Assembly: GCA_030847615.1 (NCBI GenBank)
Contig: JAUMIR010000001.1
Location: forward strand, 62,509,501-62,573,500
DNA length: 64,000 bases
Source of the DNA: Gambelia wislizenii
Lineage: Eukaryota; Chordata; Lepidosauria; Squamata; Crotaphytidae
Reading direction: 5' to 3'
A program made the translations under genes and the position numbers. Numbering within the stretch: position 1 is the first letter of the stretch; every line of letters starts with the position of its first letter. A model generated the notes under the pieces. It made no database searches. It saw only the letters and a program-made list of their open reading frames with translations, and was not told the origin of the DNA. Below are positions 22,041 to 33,315 of the stretch, in pieces.

Positions 22041-22940
22041 CTGTTACTTGAATTGTGCAGGGTTTGTGGGAACCCACTCATGTCACTCAAATTAAGATAT
22101 TAATATGGGGAATTATAATTAGCTCAAATATGGCAGTGAGAGGCCAGGTAACTATGGAATCTTTACACCTGTGTATACCAGTACTCACTGACAAGACTCC
22201 AAGCCAAAAGGTCAAATAAAAATGGTTTTTTTATGGGAAAATAATCACAGGACCATACACACATGCACTTAAGTTTCAAGCACTCACACACAAGGCTAAC
22301 CAAAGACAGGAGTAAGAATTTGGATAGAGGGATAGATTTTGGGATGATGAGATTCCTGTCTGGTGAGCAGAGATTTGTGCAGAGAAGACTACTCAGGCTT
22401 GATGCTGTGGTCTCACAGAAAACAAGCAAACTAATAGCATGTAGAAAACTGTTCTCCCTTTAGTTGTTTTTTTTGGAGTCATATTTATACTTGATCATGT
22501 AACCTTAAGGGGTGTTTTGAGTGGAAGACAATATTTGAATAAGTTTCCGAGAACTTAGACAATGGAAGCTCCTGCTTCATTAACTGCTGTTAATGGTTGG
22601 AGCATTAAGGCTGATGGGTTTGAGGCGGCCTTCTATTGTTGATTGGAAAATGTGTGTAGGGAGACCTTTGCAGAGCAGTGGGTTTTCCAATCACTTGTTT
22701 GTTTTGGGGTATGACTCATGGCCAGGTGAGTCCAGGGTGGATTAGTACATTCCTCCCTAACACATTACCTAAGGGGAATTCACATAACCAGTCCTGGGTG
22801 TGTCTGAGTTTTGGGAATTTTCAAAGACAACTTCATTTAGGTCTCTGGGTGACCTTTCCATGAATCCCTCTGTTGAGGTCCCGGTCATACTTGAACTGTA
22901 GTTTAGTGCCAAGTCTATGAATTATTGTCAATTAATAAAT
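22041..22940 (-). mobile_element. LTR-family copy, uninterrupted
   Basis: On the minus strand it runs from about 22,940 (tataccctcccatacaa) through ctaaatgaagttgtctttg, agtcataccccaaaac, tcaaaacaccccttaagg, TATA box agtataaatatgac (about 22,482-22,495) and gtgagtactggtatacacag to gagtgacatgagtggg (about 22,075). This is the only complete copy without an insertion and serves as the reference for the family's order. No attached retroviral genes were found. Confidence 0.7.
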
Positions 22941-23517
22941 TATTGTATGGGAGGGTATATAAGTGCAGTTAACATGTCTACTATACTGGGCATCAGCTGC
23001 ATGAGGAAAAGGAGGCCCATTCTGCCTGTGATCAGAACTCAGGTGAATGATGTTTCCATCAGGTTTGAGGGTTTGGGCCAGGAGAGGTTGCTTAGTTAAC
23101 TTAAGTATATCTAATACACTTAACTAAGTAGGTAATACAGAATACTGGCCCTATGCATTATATATGAGTATGAAACCATGCTACCAGCCTTACAGGAGGA
23201 CAGGTTTCTGAAAGAATGCATGCTTTCTCTTGCAATGCCTCTCAGTAGTCAATATGAGCTGTCAGCACGTATCTGACAGATACATTCAATGAATAACCAT
23301 ATGAAGAGGAAGTGGGGAATGAATCCTTTTGATACAGATTGTAAAGCCCATTGAAATCCTTCTACATTCTTCAGTAAAATACATGATTTGTATACAGAAG
23401 GTTGCAGATTCAATCCCTGTCATCTTCAGGTGGAGGTAGGCAAGCTTCTTGCCTGAAATATTGGACAGCATTAGCCATTCATAGTTGACAATATTGTGCT
23501 AGGTGGACCAATCATCT
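22941..23517. other. No feature recognised
   Basis: Anonymous DNA between an LTR-family copy and a duplicated CR1 tail. Confidence 0.45.
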
Positions 23518-23612
23518 GACTAGAGGACTGGACTAGATGGCCCATGAGACCCCTTCCAACACTATGATCCTATGACTCTAACAGAGAAAGTGAACAGGCA
23601 GGAACAAAGACA
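23518..23612 (+). mobile_element. CR1 3' tail plus shared flank (duplicate of 20,861-20,947)
   Basis: About 90 bp nearly identical to 20,861-20,947. It starts agaggactggactagatgg and runs through the CR1 tail (tatgatcctatgactct), then continues past the CR1 end into aacagagaaagtgaa and aggaacaaaga. The match beyond the CR1 terminus needs a shared source or a duplication. Confidence 0.85.
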
Positions 23613-24439
23613 AAGAAGGGCCCAAATAAACCTCTCTTATGAGTTTCCTCTAGTATCTTTGTGTCACAAGCAAAATACACTTATTTGATTTTTTTTTATC
23701 CTTCTGACGCAATGATATTGGTATTGCTAAAGGGATATCAATTTTATTCTATAGTCCCATGATGTTCTATGGGTGGATGAGTGACTAATATTTTGCTGAG
23801 TTTTTTTTTTAATTACAGCTTTACAAGAATGAATGTTTAATATAAATCAGTCAGTACAAATTGAAAATAAAACTCAACGGTAGCTCTCTTCCAATTGTAA
23901 ATCATGTGTAGGTACACCTAGTATATAAATTATACCAACCAAGGCAATGGAGGAGGATAAACATTACATGGGAGGAATATGAAAAGACATTAATGATAGG
24001 AAGCATTTTTAAAAGGAAAGGAAACTGAGGACAGAAGCAAGATAATAGTTTCACAACAAACAGGATTGCTAGCTACATATTTGCCACAAACAATTAAATG
24101 GGATATTTGGAGGGAGTAAAAAAAAAACAGTTAGGGGAGGATATCTAAACCTTTCCCAACCCACCATTTGTACTCTTCAGTCTATTCTTGGCTTATTTCT
24201 TCCAGAGAGAGCTTCTGAGACTGGGATGCTTAGATAAGTGGGGAAAACAACTGGGTGAGAAGAAATATGGGTGGGTAAACCAAGGGTTTAGAAGCTCTGT
24301 CCTTTTGTTTTCACTAATCTGATCCCCCATTCTTATTTTGAATGTTGAAGATAAGCATGTGAATCTGGCTTCAGACACTTCCTTCAGAAACATTAGGAGA
24401 AAGAATAATTTTGGGGTGCTCACTTGGCACAACGTTCAG
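23613..24439. other. No feature recognised
   Basis: AT-rich anonymous DNA; no element ends or protein similarity seen. Confidence 0.45.
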
Positions 24440-24794
24440 TTACACTGATATTGCACTTCTAACAATCTTGAGGAAGGAGGTATTGTTACCCTAAGAGGTG
24501 GGGGTGTTTTAGAGTTCCACCCATGACGCCAAAATCTCTTTTTATATTTGGGGGAATTATTAGCTGAAAAGGAGACCTGTGAGAGGAGGGTAACTTTGGG
24601 GATGTTTTCATCTATGTATACCAGTACTAACTGTGGATAGCACGCCAGTTAAAAGTGAAATGAAATGTTTTATTAGAATAACACAAATTGAACTAACATA
24701 CACAATGAACATTCTTAATAACCATGCAAGACTATAGCAGAGTATGACAGAACGGTTGGATAAAGGGAGAGAGATCTTGAAAGATAGAGTAATA

Positions 24795-25193
24795 CAGTCA
24801 TCCCTTAACATTTGCAGGGGTTAGGTTCCACAGACCCCTGCGAATGTGAAAATTCTGCGAATAATGACAGCCCTCCCCCGCCCTCCCGAAGCGACCATGA
24901 GGCTTCCGGAGGCCCCGTCGTTGCATCCCCCCGCCTCCCTACTCCCTCCCGAAGCGACCACGGGGCCTCCGGAGGCCCTGTCATCGCTTTCCCCCGCCTC
25001 CCCACTCCCTCTCAAAGTGACCACAGGGCCTCCGGAGGCCCTGTCATCACTTCCCCTCACCTCCCCACTCCCTCCTGAAAGTGGTGACGGGTCCTCAGAG
25101 GCCCCATCATCACTTTTCCCGGTCTCCCCTCGTGGCAAACCATGAATATGTGGAACCGTGACTGTGGAGGCTGCGAATGTGGAGGGAGGACTC
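24795..25193. mobile_element. pogo/Tigger-type MITE with an expanded GC-rich core
   Basis: The ends are cagtcatcccttaacatttg and, inverted, gagtcctccctccacattcg. Both are flanked by TA at 24,793-24,794 and 25,194-25,195. The core (about 24,880-25,130) is a GC-rich tandem array of four units of about 62 bp, each containing a gaagcgacca-like start, ggcctccggaggccc and cgcctccc. The long open frames in this core come from the repeat period and are not genes. It interrupts an LTR. Confidence 0.82.
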
Positions 25194-25367
25194 TAGTCAC
25201 CAGTCTTGAAGAGGATAATTCTGTGCAGCAAGGATACTCAGATAGCCATCTGAGTGCGGCACAGGAGATTCCAATTCAAGGCACACTGAGAAAGAGTGGC
25301 CAGGTTCATCCACTATGGCACACTTTACTATTGTTCAGGGTCTAATATTTATACCCTATTCCATGCT

Positions 25368-26362
25368 TGCTGTCACGAAGCCCCTGCCCCTCCCTGTGTG
25401 TATGCACATGAGCACAGATTAGAGAGGTGAGGCTTGTATGTGTTTACAACCAGCTCATGAGTGCTTCTCCTGAGAACTCCTATATTAATCCTTGCAAGAC
25501 ACGCTCTCAGGATCTCTCTAAACTGTAAATCCCAGAAACTATGTCTCTCTTCTAAGAATGCCACCCCCCCCCACTGAATTCCTCCTTTTCTTTGCACAGC
25601 ACAACAAGTAAGCTGTGCAGGACCTGTGGTTAACCAGTGGAACTCCTTGCCACTGCGAAACTAATCCCACTCCTTCCTCTTTTCCCAGAGAGAGAACCAA
25701 TGCAGCAATGACCAAGAGTAAGGCATGTGCAGGCATGTGCAGGCATGAGTATTAGGAAAATTAGAAAACCTGGTTTTATTCAAGCAAGGTTTAAGAGGTA
25801 AATCATTTCATGAAAGGCTCTTCCCTTCAGGTTCAGACTTAAAGTTACAAAGATATCAAGGTATTCAGTTACATTCAGCCAAGGAAAGTAGAAGATAATC
25901 CCTGATGCAGCTAAGAACTGTTCCCTAAACAAAGAACCTACTTACATTATTGAAGTAATATGAGGGTTCCCTCTGGTACCCAGGGGTGAGCTGAGCCACA
26001 TACTTATTCTAGGCCAGGCTCAGCAGCACATGCTCATTCAGAGCATCCCTTTGAGACACATGTGTCCCACCTCAGGGCTTCCCTTTGTCTCACTTGTCTC
26101 ATGACCGAGGCAAGGTATAAAACCTTTTTCAAATTACCAGTCTCAGATTCTGATTGGCCAGTTCTGTGTCTGGTGGTATGATGTCATTGGTGATGCTAAC
26201 TCAGGAGATGTCCCCTCACCTCCCACCTTTGGTTTAACCCTTTATTTACCTGATGCTATGCTGGCAATACAATCACTGTATGCAGATAATGGGAAATGTA
26301 GTCCTTGCAGCATGAGGGGATTGCCATCACGTTGCAGGATGATGGGAACTGCCATCATGACA
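25368..26362 (-). mobile_element. Solo LTR nested in another LTR
   Basis: On the minus strand it begins tgtcatgatggcagttccc and ends ggcttcgtgacagca. Flanks are CATGCT (25,362-25,367) and CATGCC (26,363-26,368), a 5- or 6-bp duplication. Deleting the segment rejoins 'ctccaaggcatg' to 'gaatagggtataaat', as in the uninterrupted copy at 52,800. It contains a TATA-like ggttttatacc near 26,115 and a small aggcatgtgc tandem at 25,720-25,746. No gag or pol. Confidence 0.8.
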
Positions 26363-26896
26363 CATGCCTTGGAGGGGAGATAATAACATTGGTAATAACA
26401 AAGCATGAATGACTCATCCATGGAACAGACAAAGGAAACCAAAACCCAACTGATAATTGTAATTGCAGAGATAGAATATTGCTTGTTTTGCAACAACCTC
26501 ACAAGGTTCGTCAGGTATAGGAGAGATTTCTGTAGGGTGTAGATTCAGGAATGGTCACTTAATTGCTTGATTGAATCATTGCTGAAATGCCCAAGGCTGG
26601 AAGAAAGGATTGGCACATATCCCTCTAATGACTGGATAGTTAGCATAAACACATTATGGGGGCTTCCTGCTCAGTCCTAAGATGGGCTTTCTTACCATTA
26701 TGTTTACAGAAACAGCTCAGGTCATTGTGACCTCCAACTGTCCTGCATAAGTACATTGGTGGAACTTTCTGCTCCACCAGGTATCATTAGCATCTTGGCT
26801 AGAATGCTGTGTACCGCAGCCAAGATGCTGTAACATTTAGATTTTTAAAGGAACTGAAACAACTCTTCTAGTTACTTTCACTTACTTCCAGAGTGT

Positions 26897-27404
26897 TGTT
26901 GTTAATTACCATCAAGTTAACTTCAACTTATGGTGACCCTATGACTAAGAGGCCTCCGAGTCACCCTATCTTCAACAGCCCTATTCGGGTCTTGAAAATT
27001 CAGCGATGTGTGTTCTATCTGAAAAGCAATCTTCCTCTTTTCCTACTGCCTTCTATTTCCCAAGCATTATAGTCTTATCTAGTGAGTCATGTCATCTCAT
27101 GATATGGCCAAAATACGACAATCTCAGTTTGGTCATTGTGGCTTCTAGGGAGAGTTCCAGCTTCATTTGCTCTAGGACCCATTTATTGTCTTTTTAGCAG
27201 TCTACAGTGTCTGTAGAACTCTTCTCTAGCACCACATTTCCAATGAGTTGATTTTCTTTCTATCAGCTTTCTTCACTGTCCAGTTTTCAGCAATCATACA
27301 TAGAAATTGAAAACATGATGGCATGGACACCCCTAACTTTAATATTCAATAATTTATCTTGACAATTCAGGAACTTGCCTAGTTCCTTCATAGTGTCCTT
27401 TCAA
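26897..27404 (-). pseudogene. BovB (RTE) LINE 3' end, degraded
   Basis: The minus strand corresponds to the same BovB region as 56,583-57,111: the VRIIHAI / SLEMWCWRR-like block (here SLEMWC.RRVLQ), the YFGH region and a tail rich in gttaacttgatggtaattaac. Stops are frequent. The left end is the element's 3' terminus near gttgttgtt. The BovB sequence ends abruptly at about 27,404, where a MITE fragment begins. Confidence 0.75.
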
Positions 27405-27918
27405 ATCCTCACATGACCCCTAGCCAAGATGAAGGCTGTGAGTGATTTACTTGTGCTTTTAATCTGCCACCACAATTTTTTAAAAAAAGTTTACTGTGGT
27501 GTGCACATGTGATATTTTGTATTTACAAAAAGAAAAAAAAAGAGATTATAAGATTGTCAAAGAGATTATAAGATTGCCAAAAAAAGAGATTATAAGATTG
27601 CCAATTCAATTTTACAATGCCAAAAATCCAACATGCCAGCAGCAGGCACTTTCCCTGTTTGGTAGCCCCACCCCCCATGCTCACCCATCCAATCAGATTA
27701 TGCTCCCTCATTGCACCAATGCAAATGTGAGTGTCCAAATGATCACACATTTGCATGCCTGCAGAGCTTTTTTAAAAAATCCAAGAGAAGCTCCAGAGAC
27801 TTCACAGAGTTTGCTGCCCCCCTTCCAAATGACACATATTTATGCAAATGTCCATTTGTACAAATCACCTTCCTTTCACATCCCTTTAGGATTATTTTCA
27901 CCATTTAGACAAGCCCCA
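27405..27918. mobile_element. MITE fragment (tttagacaagcccc family), left end missing
   Basis: Parallel to 45,815-46,312: agccaagatg..ggct, gtgatttact, gtgtgcacatgtgatattt, ggcactttccctgtttg, ccccaccccccatgct and ttttcaccatttagacaagccc at the right end. It contains a three-unit tandem of about 22 bp (gagattataagattg, 27,537-27,603). The left inverted repeat is absent. Confidence 0.75.
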
Positions 27919-28142
27919 AGCCTTCGTTATTTTCTGCCAGGTGGTCTTTATCTGCGCATTTTAAATTGTTGATGTTCCTTACTCCAGCTTTCACATACCT
28001 TTCCTCCTCATCTAATCCTGCTTTATGTAAGATATGATATGATACTTCCAGATATTTTTTGAGAAATGAGAAGGTACAACCATACTTTATAAAAACTGCA
28101 ATAACAAGAGTAGCAAATTACTTTATGACCTTGGGTTCCTCT

Positions 28143-28344
28143 ACAATGCAGAAATAATGCAGTTTGACATAGCTTTAAGTATCATGGCTCAATCCTATGA
28201 AATCCTGGGCTTTGGAGTTGGTTTTGGTACCAGAGCTCTCTGACAGAGAAGGCTAAGTATTTCACAAAACTGAAAACCCCAGAATTCCATATTATTGAGC
28301 CATGGCAGTTAAAGCAGTGCCAAACTGCATTATTTCTGCAGTGT
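28143..28344. mobile_element. hAT-like MITE (GCAGAAATAATGCAGTTTG family)
   Basis: Left end gcagaaataatgcagtttga and right end aaactgcattatttctgca are inverted, with catggctcaa/ttgagccatgg arms inside. The same structure is at 31,111-31,371 and 54,757-54,968. About 200 bp, non-coding. I could not read a confident 8-bp duplication. Confidence 0.8.
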
Positions 28345-28349
28345 GGCAG

Positions 28350-28432
28350 CAGCCCAGGATTTGAATCAGGACTCAAAATCTTACCAGGAAACTCCTCCAG
28401 AAGGGTCACCATAAATTGGAGTCAACTTGAAC
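28350..28432 (+). mobile_element. SINE tail fragment
   Basis: The block agggtcaccataaattggag followed by tcaacttgaa matches the tail of the tRNA-derived SINEs (consensus gggtcgccataagtcgg, gacttgaaggc). The tRNA-like head is missing. Confidence 0.5.
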
Positions 28433-28489
28433 CAAGGCCTCTGGAACTAACAATGTCTTCAACAGACACAGACAAGCACCAGATCTGAA

Positions 28490-29614
28490 GAGGTGGGGCT
28501 TATCTACATGAGCAGTATACACTGTCTTGCCCCATCTTAGAGTCCTGCAGTCCTGACAATACAGGGCTTTTGCCCCATTCTGCCCCTGGACAGTCCTTAT
28601 GACTCCCAGGGCTAAGGTGGAGGGAAGACAGGGTAGGGCCTGATAAACCATTATATTAAAATACTTGCTTTAATCCATTCTCTCCATGCCACTATGCTTC
28701 AGTCTCTCCAAAGCAGGATGGAATCCTGCAGCATGTGACCAAGGGTAGTCACATGCAGGAGGCCTTGGTCACATGTTGTGGGTGTCCAGAAAGCAGCTAA
28801 TTACCAGCAAAGTATAAACAGCACTAGTCTGGGAAGGGAGCCAACTGTTAATTAGCTCACAGGAATGCAAACACAGTCAAAGATTTAGTCCAGTAACACA
28901 GTCCAAAAGGTCAGAGGCTTATGGCAGTCAGTCAGCGTGGCTCCAAAACAGTCCATTGGTTGACAAGAGCAGGCAGCAGGGTAGTCAGGAACTGTCCAAG
29001 GTTTAAGCACAAGTCAAGGTAACAGAAGTCAAGATAACCGGAATCCAGGCACCGAAGTCAGCAGGAAGCTTTCACCAAAAAGATCAGTTGATCACTGACA
29101 AAGGCTCCATCACCTCTCCCAGAATATATAAAGTAATTAACACTTTGTCAGGAGTTTCTTAATGATCAGGTTTTTCTCATAAAGTCCCAGAGATTTCCTT
29201 TGAGCTTCCTTTTCAGCTCGCTGCTGGATATACGCTGGTGGGTAAGTCCCTCTCTTCTTCTTAGTCCTTATCTGAATTGGCAGGACTCTGCTGGGACTGA
29301 TGCCAACCCACTTGGACCAGGCTCTTCCTTTGCTCGAGCCTCTAGGTTGGCAGGGTTCCATGCTGGCACAGGTGTAGATAAACCTGTGCCAGGGTCCATA
29401 GGGCCATTCTCTGCCATATCCTCCTCCTCCTCTGACTCTAAACCCTCATCAGGCTCATGGTGCATGACAGCAGGCCAGCTTCCTAGCTTACAGGTAGGCA
29501 AGAGAGATGGCAGCAGCAACTGCAGCAACAGGCTGCTATGCCTGTCTGCAGAGGAATGGGCCTGATCTGCAGCTGGGTAGCTGACGTATTCTGGCTTGTG
29601 TAGATGAGCCCTTA
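28490..29614. mobile_element. hAT-like MITE (GGRCTTRTCTRCATG family) split by an LTR
   Basis: Left end ggggcttatctacatgagc, right end gcttgtgtagatgagcccct-like (tgtgtagatgagccc). The interior matches 35,560-35,900 (cagggcttttgccccattc, ggtcacatgttgtggg). The MITE is interrupted at 28,783-29,469; without that insertion it would be about 430 bp. Confidence 0.78.
28783..29469 (-). mobile_element. Solo LTR (TGTCATG...GGACA family), third copy, inside a MITE
   Basis: The + ends are tgtccagaaagcagc and catggtgcatgaca. Compared with the uninterrupted MITE at 35,900-35,925 the insertion is exact, with a degenerate 5-bp duplication (gtggg / gcagg). The minus-strand 5' end carries the gaggaggaggagg tract shared with the copies at 14,464 and 18,199. 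687 bp, no genes attached. This copy shows the family is independently mobile. Confidence 0.82.
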
Positions 29615-30120
29615 CTTTATAATAGCAAAATAGCCATTATTGTGACAGGGTGGGAGGGTTTGTTCATTGCAAAGATCCATGAACCTCTGGGTTGCTCTGT
29701 ATCAGGGATGGGGTGGGAGTGTTGTCCCCACTGCAAGAGAATTGGAAAGCTCAATGTTTTATTTCCAGGTGGAAGTTAATGACTACTACTTCCTAATAAA
29801 ATGCATTTCAGGATCTATATGTCTGCATGCACATATACAAGTGCTAAAGCAGCTCCAGATGAATAAGAATCAAGCATGCTCTTACTTACAAGGCCATTGC
29901 ATATTTAGGTGCCACAACAGTCCCTCTCTTGGTTACATATTCCTCTTCTCTAAGGCAACAATGGGACCCAGGGGATAGCATCTGAAGTAAAACAGAATAT
30001 CATGCCCAACTTACATACAGGACTATTTCATGTATATTCCAATCCCAAACCATGTATGGCAGGGATGGGAAACTATTACTATGTAACTAGGTGCAACTCT
30101 TGCCATTGCTTGTAGCTCAA
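29615..30120. other. No feature recognised
   Basis: Anonymous DNA; no element ends or protein similarity. Confidence 0.45.
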
Positions 30121-30273
30121 TTGTATTGTTGTGTGCCTTCAAGTCATTTCTAGCTTATGGCAACCCTTGGTAAACCTATCATGGGGTTTTCTGAGGCTGA
30201 GACTGGGTGACTTGACCAAGGTCACCCAGTGTGTTTTCATGGCTGAGTGGGGATTCCAAACACCACGCTGGGG
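30121..30273 (-). mobile_element. tRNA-derived SINE, internally deleted
   Basis: The + strand shows gtgtgccttcaagtcatttc, aaacctatcatggggttttc and then directly gaggctgagactgggtgac, skipping the usual middle. caaggtcacccagtg follows, then the degraded B-box region. Same family as 39,854-40,098. Confidence 0.8.
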
Positions 30274-31110
30274 GAAAATCTGTCAGTTTAGCATTCTTTG
30301 GTATTTGAATTTTCCTCAAGATGAATATAAAGAAATGTTCAAGGTAGCAATCTTTGCATGCCTGTGCTCATTAATTGCTAGTTTGAAAATCTGCAGCCTT
30401 CCTGTTTGATTTACTGCATCCTCTTTCTTCCTGCAACACTCTAACCTGCAGCCATTTTTCTTCTCTCTCTCATTTTAGTACATAAAGCTACTTTTATATA
30501 TCTTAGGAAAAAATACTTTCTCTGCTAGACTCTGTTTGGGGGATGCGCAGGCATGGCACTCAGTGTGTTGGTTCTGTCTTGCCAATTGATTTCTTTTGCT
30601 GGAAAGATCCACTATTATCTCTCACATTTCCCAACCAGAAATCTGTGCCTTTTGGTAAATGTTTTTAAAAAAACCACCTGACCTGAAATTCTCCCCTACA
30701 GAGTCTGAATTCAATAGGTAGGGTTTTTCCAACATGGAGAGGATGAGGTTGTACTTGTTTGCTCTGTTAGTGTTAAATATGTGTGTGTGTGTGGGGGGGG
30801 GGAATCAGTACGGAACTATGGCAGAATAAACAGGGATTCCGTCATAGGCTTGAAGAGTTAACCACTCAAAGCACTGAGACTGGATGAATGATTTTTCATC
30901 CAGACTGTCTTTTTCTGATGTTTGACAATTAAATTTTCATATATTTCCATCTTGAATATGTAAAAATCTGAGAATTTTGTCAGTTTGTATCAAAATAAAA
31001 GTGAAACAAAACTCTCACTCATTCTTCAAAGAGAGTCCTTCAAAAAGGGCAAGGCAGTCAAAGCTTGGAAAGTTATGTTTAAAAAGGAATTACTGTAGTT
31101 ACAGTTACAA
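30274..31110. other. No feature recognised
   Basis: Anonymous DNA with a (TG)n/G run at about 30,781-30,802. No coding similarity. Confidence 0.45.
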
Positions 31111-31371
31111 GTGCTGCTGTCATACTGCAGAAATAATGCAGTTTGGCACCGCTTTAACTGCCATGGCTCCCTTCTATGGAATTCTGTGATTTGTAGTTTT
31201 GTCAAATATTTAGCCTTCTCTGTCAGAGAGCTCTGGTGCCACAACAAACTCCAAATCCCAGGATTCCATAGGATGGAGCCATGGCAGTCAAAGCACAGGA
31301 TTCCATAGGATGGAACCATGATAGTTAAAGTGGTGCTGGACTGCATTATTTCTGCAGTGTGCCAGCAGTCT
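31111..31371. mobile_element. hAT-like MITE with an internal tandem duplication
   Basis: The ends are catactgcagaaataatgca and actgcattatttctgcagtg. Arms contain taactgccatggctc and gagccatggcagt. A 37-bp segment beginning aggattccataggatgg is duplicated at about 31,258-31,320, making this copy longer than 28,143-28,344 and 54,757-54,968. Confidence 0.85.
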
Positions 31372-33212
31372 AGGTCAACATTCAAACCATTATACCATGT
31401 TGACTCCCTTCAATGATTACTATGAGGCATGGCTGAACATACTGTATGCCATTCATGGATCAACCTGCCCCAGTTCATCATAAAAGGAGTCTTACACATC
31501 AAGTAAATATTGCAAGCAACAAATACCAGCTCTTCCCCAAGGCTTCCATGCATAACTAATTCCTTCAGTTTACAAAACCTAGAATTATCCGAGATGGGGA
31601 AATGTAAGTATGAGTATAGGACAAACATGTTACTTTCAAACTGTACCATCTGGGGTAATTCTAGGTTTTCCAGCTATTATGTGCTGCATTTAATTTCCAT
31701 GGTAGCACTCTTAGAAAATCCAGGAGCATATGCAGAAACTAAGCTATCATTTGGATAAGGATGAGAATGGATAGAACCCTACTCCTTGGACACTTCTAGC
31801 AAGCTTGGTCAGAAGCATCATTTCCTTATGGGGCAATCCTAACTGGCCAAAATTACCAAAGGCCATTTGGGTGGACACTAGGTCAACTGAAACTCTGCTG
31901 AATCCAAACCGCTCTCAGCCTTGGAAGTTGCTTAGGACTTTTCTCTCCTTGATCTAACTTGTGTCATTAGTTCTTCAGCTGGAGGAAGTTTGGATTTGTA
32001 GGTTCTTGGATCCTCTTTCACCCCCACCACTTCTCCACCCTTTTCCAGCAATTCAACCAGCATGTTTTAAGCAACAGAGCAATTCTGCCATCAAATTGCT
32101 CTCTCAGCAGATCTCCAAGGTTAACCAGCAAAGAAGAGTCTTCCAGCAGAAGGCATTGCAACTAATTCTAACTCTCTACCTCTGAGACATTTTTGAGTAC
32201 TGCACTGTTAATCTGATAACCATTTCATCACAAGCTGTTTATAATTTCTGGTTTGCACTGTCCTTAAGCATTTTCACACTCTGCAGATTTGGGAAAGAAC
32301 CAACCAGTTGGAAAACAATACCTGTTATATATTGCATTGCTTCTTCGCTTGCTTAATAAATGAGCTAGCAAGGAGTAATGTTAGATAAATGCAAACTATC
32401 CAGAGAAATGTTGAATAACAGTAGGACAGGTATCAGTGAACTCAACAAGCCGCCAAGAATGACAGTGTAAGAATCTCACTTAATTTGACAGAACTATGAA
32501 TATTTAAAGTTTTATGAGGAAAATACAGGGAGGCACTCAGCCGTATTCAGTCCTGGGCTCTGGGGAGTCAAGTGATTGCCCATGGTGCCGTCAGCACTTG
32601 TGTGAGAGATTAAGGGTGAGAGCAAGGGGAATGTGTCAGCAGAACCTCCAACTTCTTCTCAATAAGCTTACCAAAAGAGAGGATAAGGGGAACAGCAAGG
32701 AAGCAGATAATTAAAAGAATGTGCTGACACCTAAAACAGTTTATTTTTTTAAAATGAATTTCTAGGGGGCTTTGCATAAAACACTCCAATACTGCGATAT
32801 TAAAGCTGGACCCATTTGTTGAGGAACGGCACTGGTTACGTGATAAGGGCACTTGTTATATAAACAGGAAAGGATAATTGGTTTTCCCCTTCACTTGAAT
32901 TCAGGTCTTAAGTGCTGCAGGACTGAACAGCTGCTCCATGATTTGTGAACTCCATTGCATATAATGGCTGTAAGCAGAATGGTAGACAAAACAGGGAGCT
33001 GTGTATCAGTATAGTGGACTAAAGCCAATACAAGCAGTGAAAGTCAAAGCCATGTTTCCAGTCCTGAATTATAACAGATGCCCACCTTTTGACTTTCTGG
33101 TGGGACTCATAAAGCACTTTGCTAGAGACCATCTTGTTGAAATTTCAGGTTCTAATAAGGAACATTTCTTTCACCAAGGGGAAGCCAAGTCAAACAGTTT
33201 ATTGCAATAAAA
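31372..33212. other. No feature recognised
   Basis: Anonymous DNA. No exon-like frame, RNA gene or transposon terminus recognised. Confidence 0.45.
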
Positions 33213-33315
33213 CTGAAGATATGACTCCTTATAGTATCTTAAAGACTAACCAATTTTAACAGGGCATAAACTTTTGTAGACTTGAGTCAGCTTCTAATTG
33301 GCAGAAACTTCTTTC
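33213..33315 (-). mobile_element. Penelope-like terminal fragment
   Basis: atcttaaagactaaccaatt, gcataaacttttgtagactt and gagtcagcttct form the 'rearranged label' of Penelope-like element ends in reptiles (minus-strand consensus gtccacgaaagcttatgcc). No coding part is present. Confidence 0.6.

Larger units (their letters stand above)
24440..26845 (-). mobile_element. LTR-family copy carrying a pogo MITE and a second LTR
   Basis: Minus-strand order is ggaggtcacaatgacctgag (near 26,730), tgcttgattgaatcattgc region, ctcccctccaaggcatg (26,370), then after an insertion atggaatagggtataaat (25,345-25,365). It continues gctgcacagaatt, and after a MITE aataaaacat, gttagtactggtatacat, agttaccctcctctcac and ttggcgtcatgggtgg (24,520). 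It aligns throughout with 52,384-53,280. Two separate insertions are removed cleanly by this alignment. Confidence 0.78.

Noticed and set aside
21766..22045. Possible TIR element (ttcagatggggg ... cccatctgttac)
   Set aside because: The ends match over only about 9 bp and no duplication is seen; part is explained by similarity to the MITE family at 35,532.
24805..25145. Overlapping open frames on both strands, proline/serine-rich
   Set aside because: Produced by the roughly 62-bp GC-rich tandem repeat in a MITE; stop codons are rare there because of composition.
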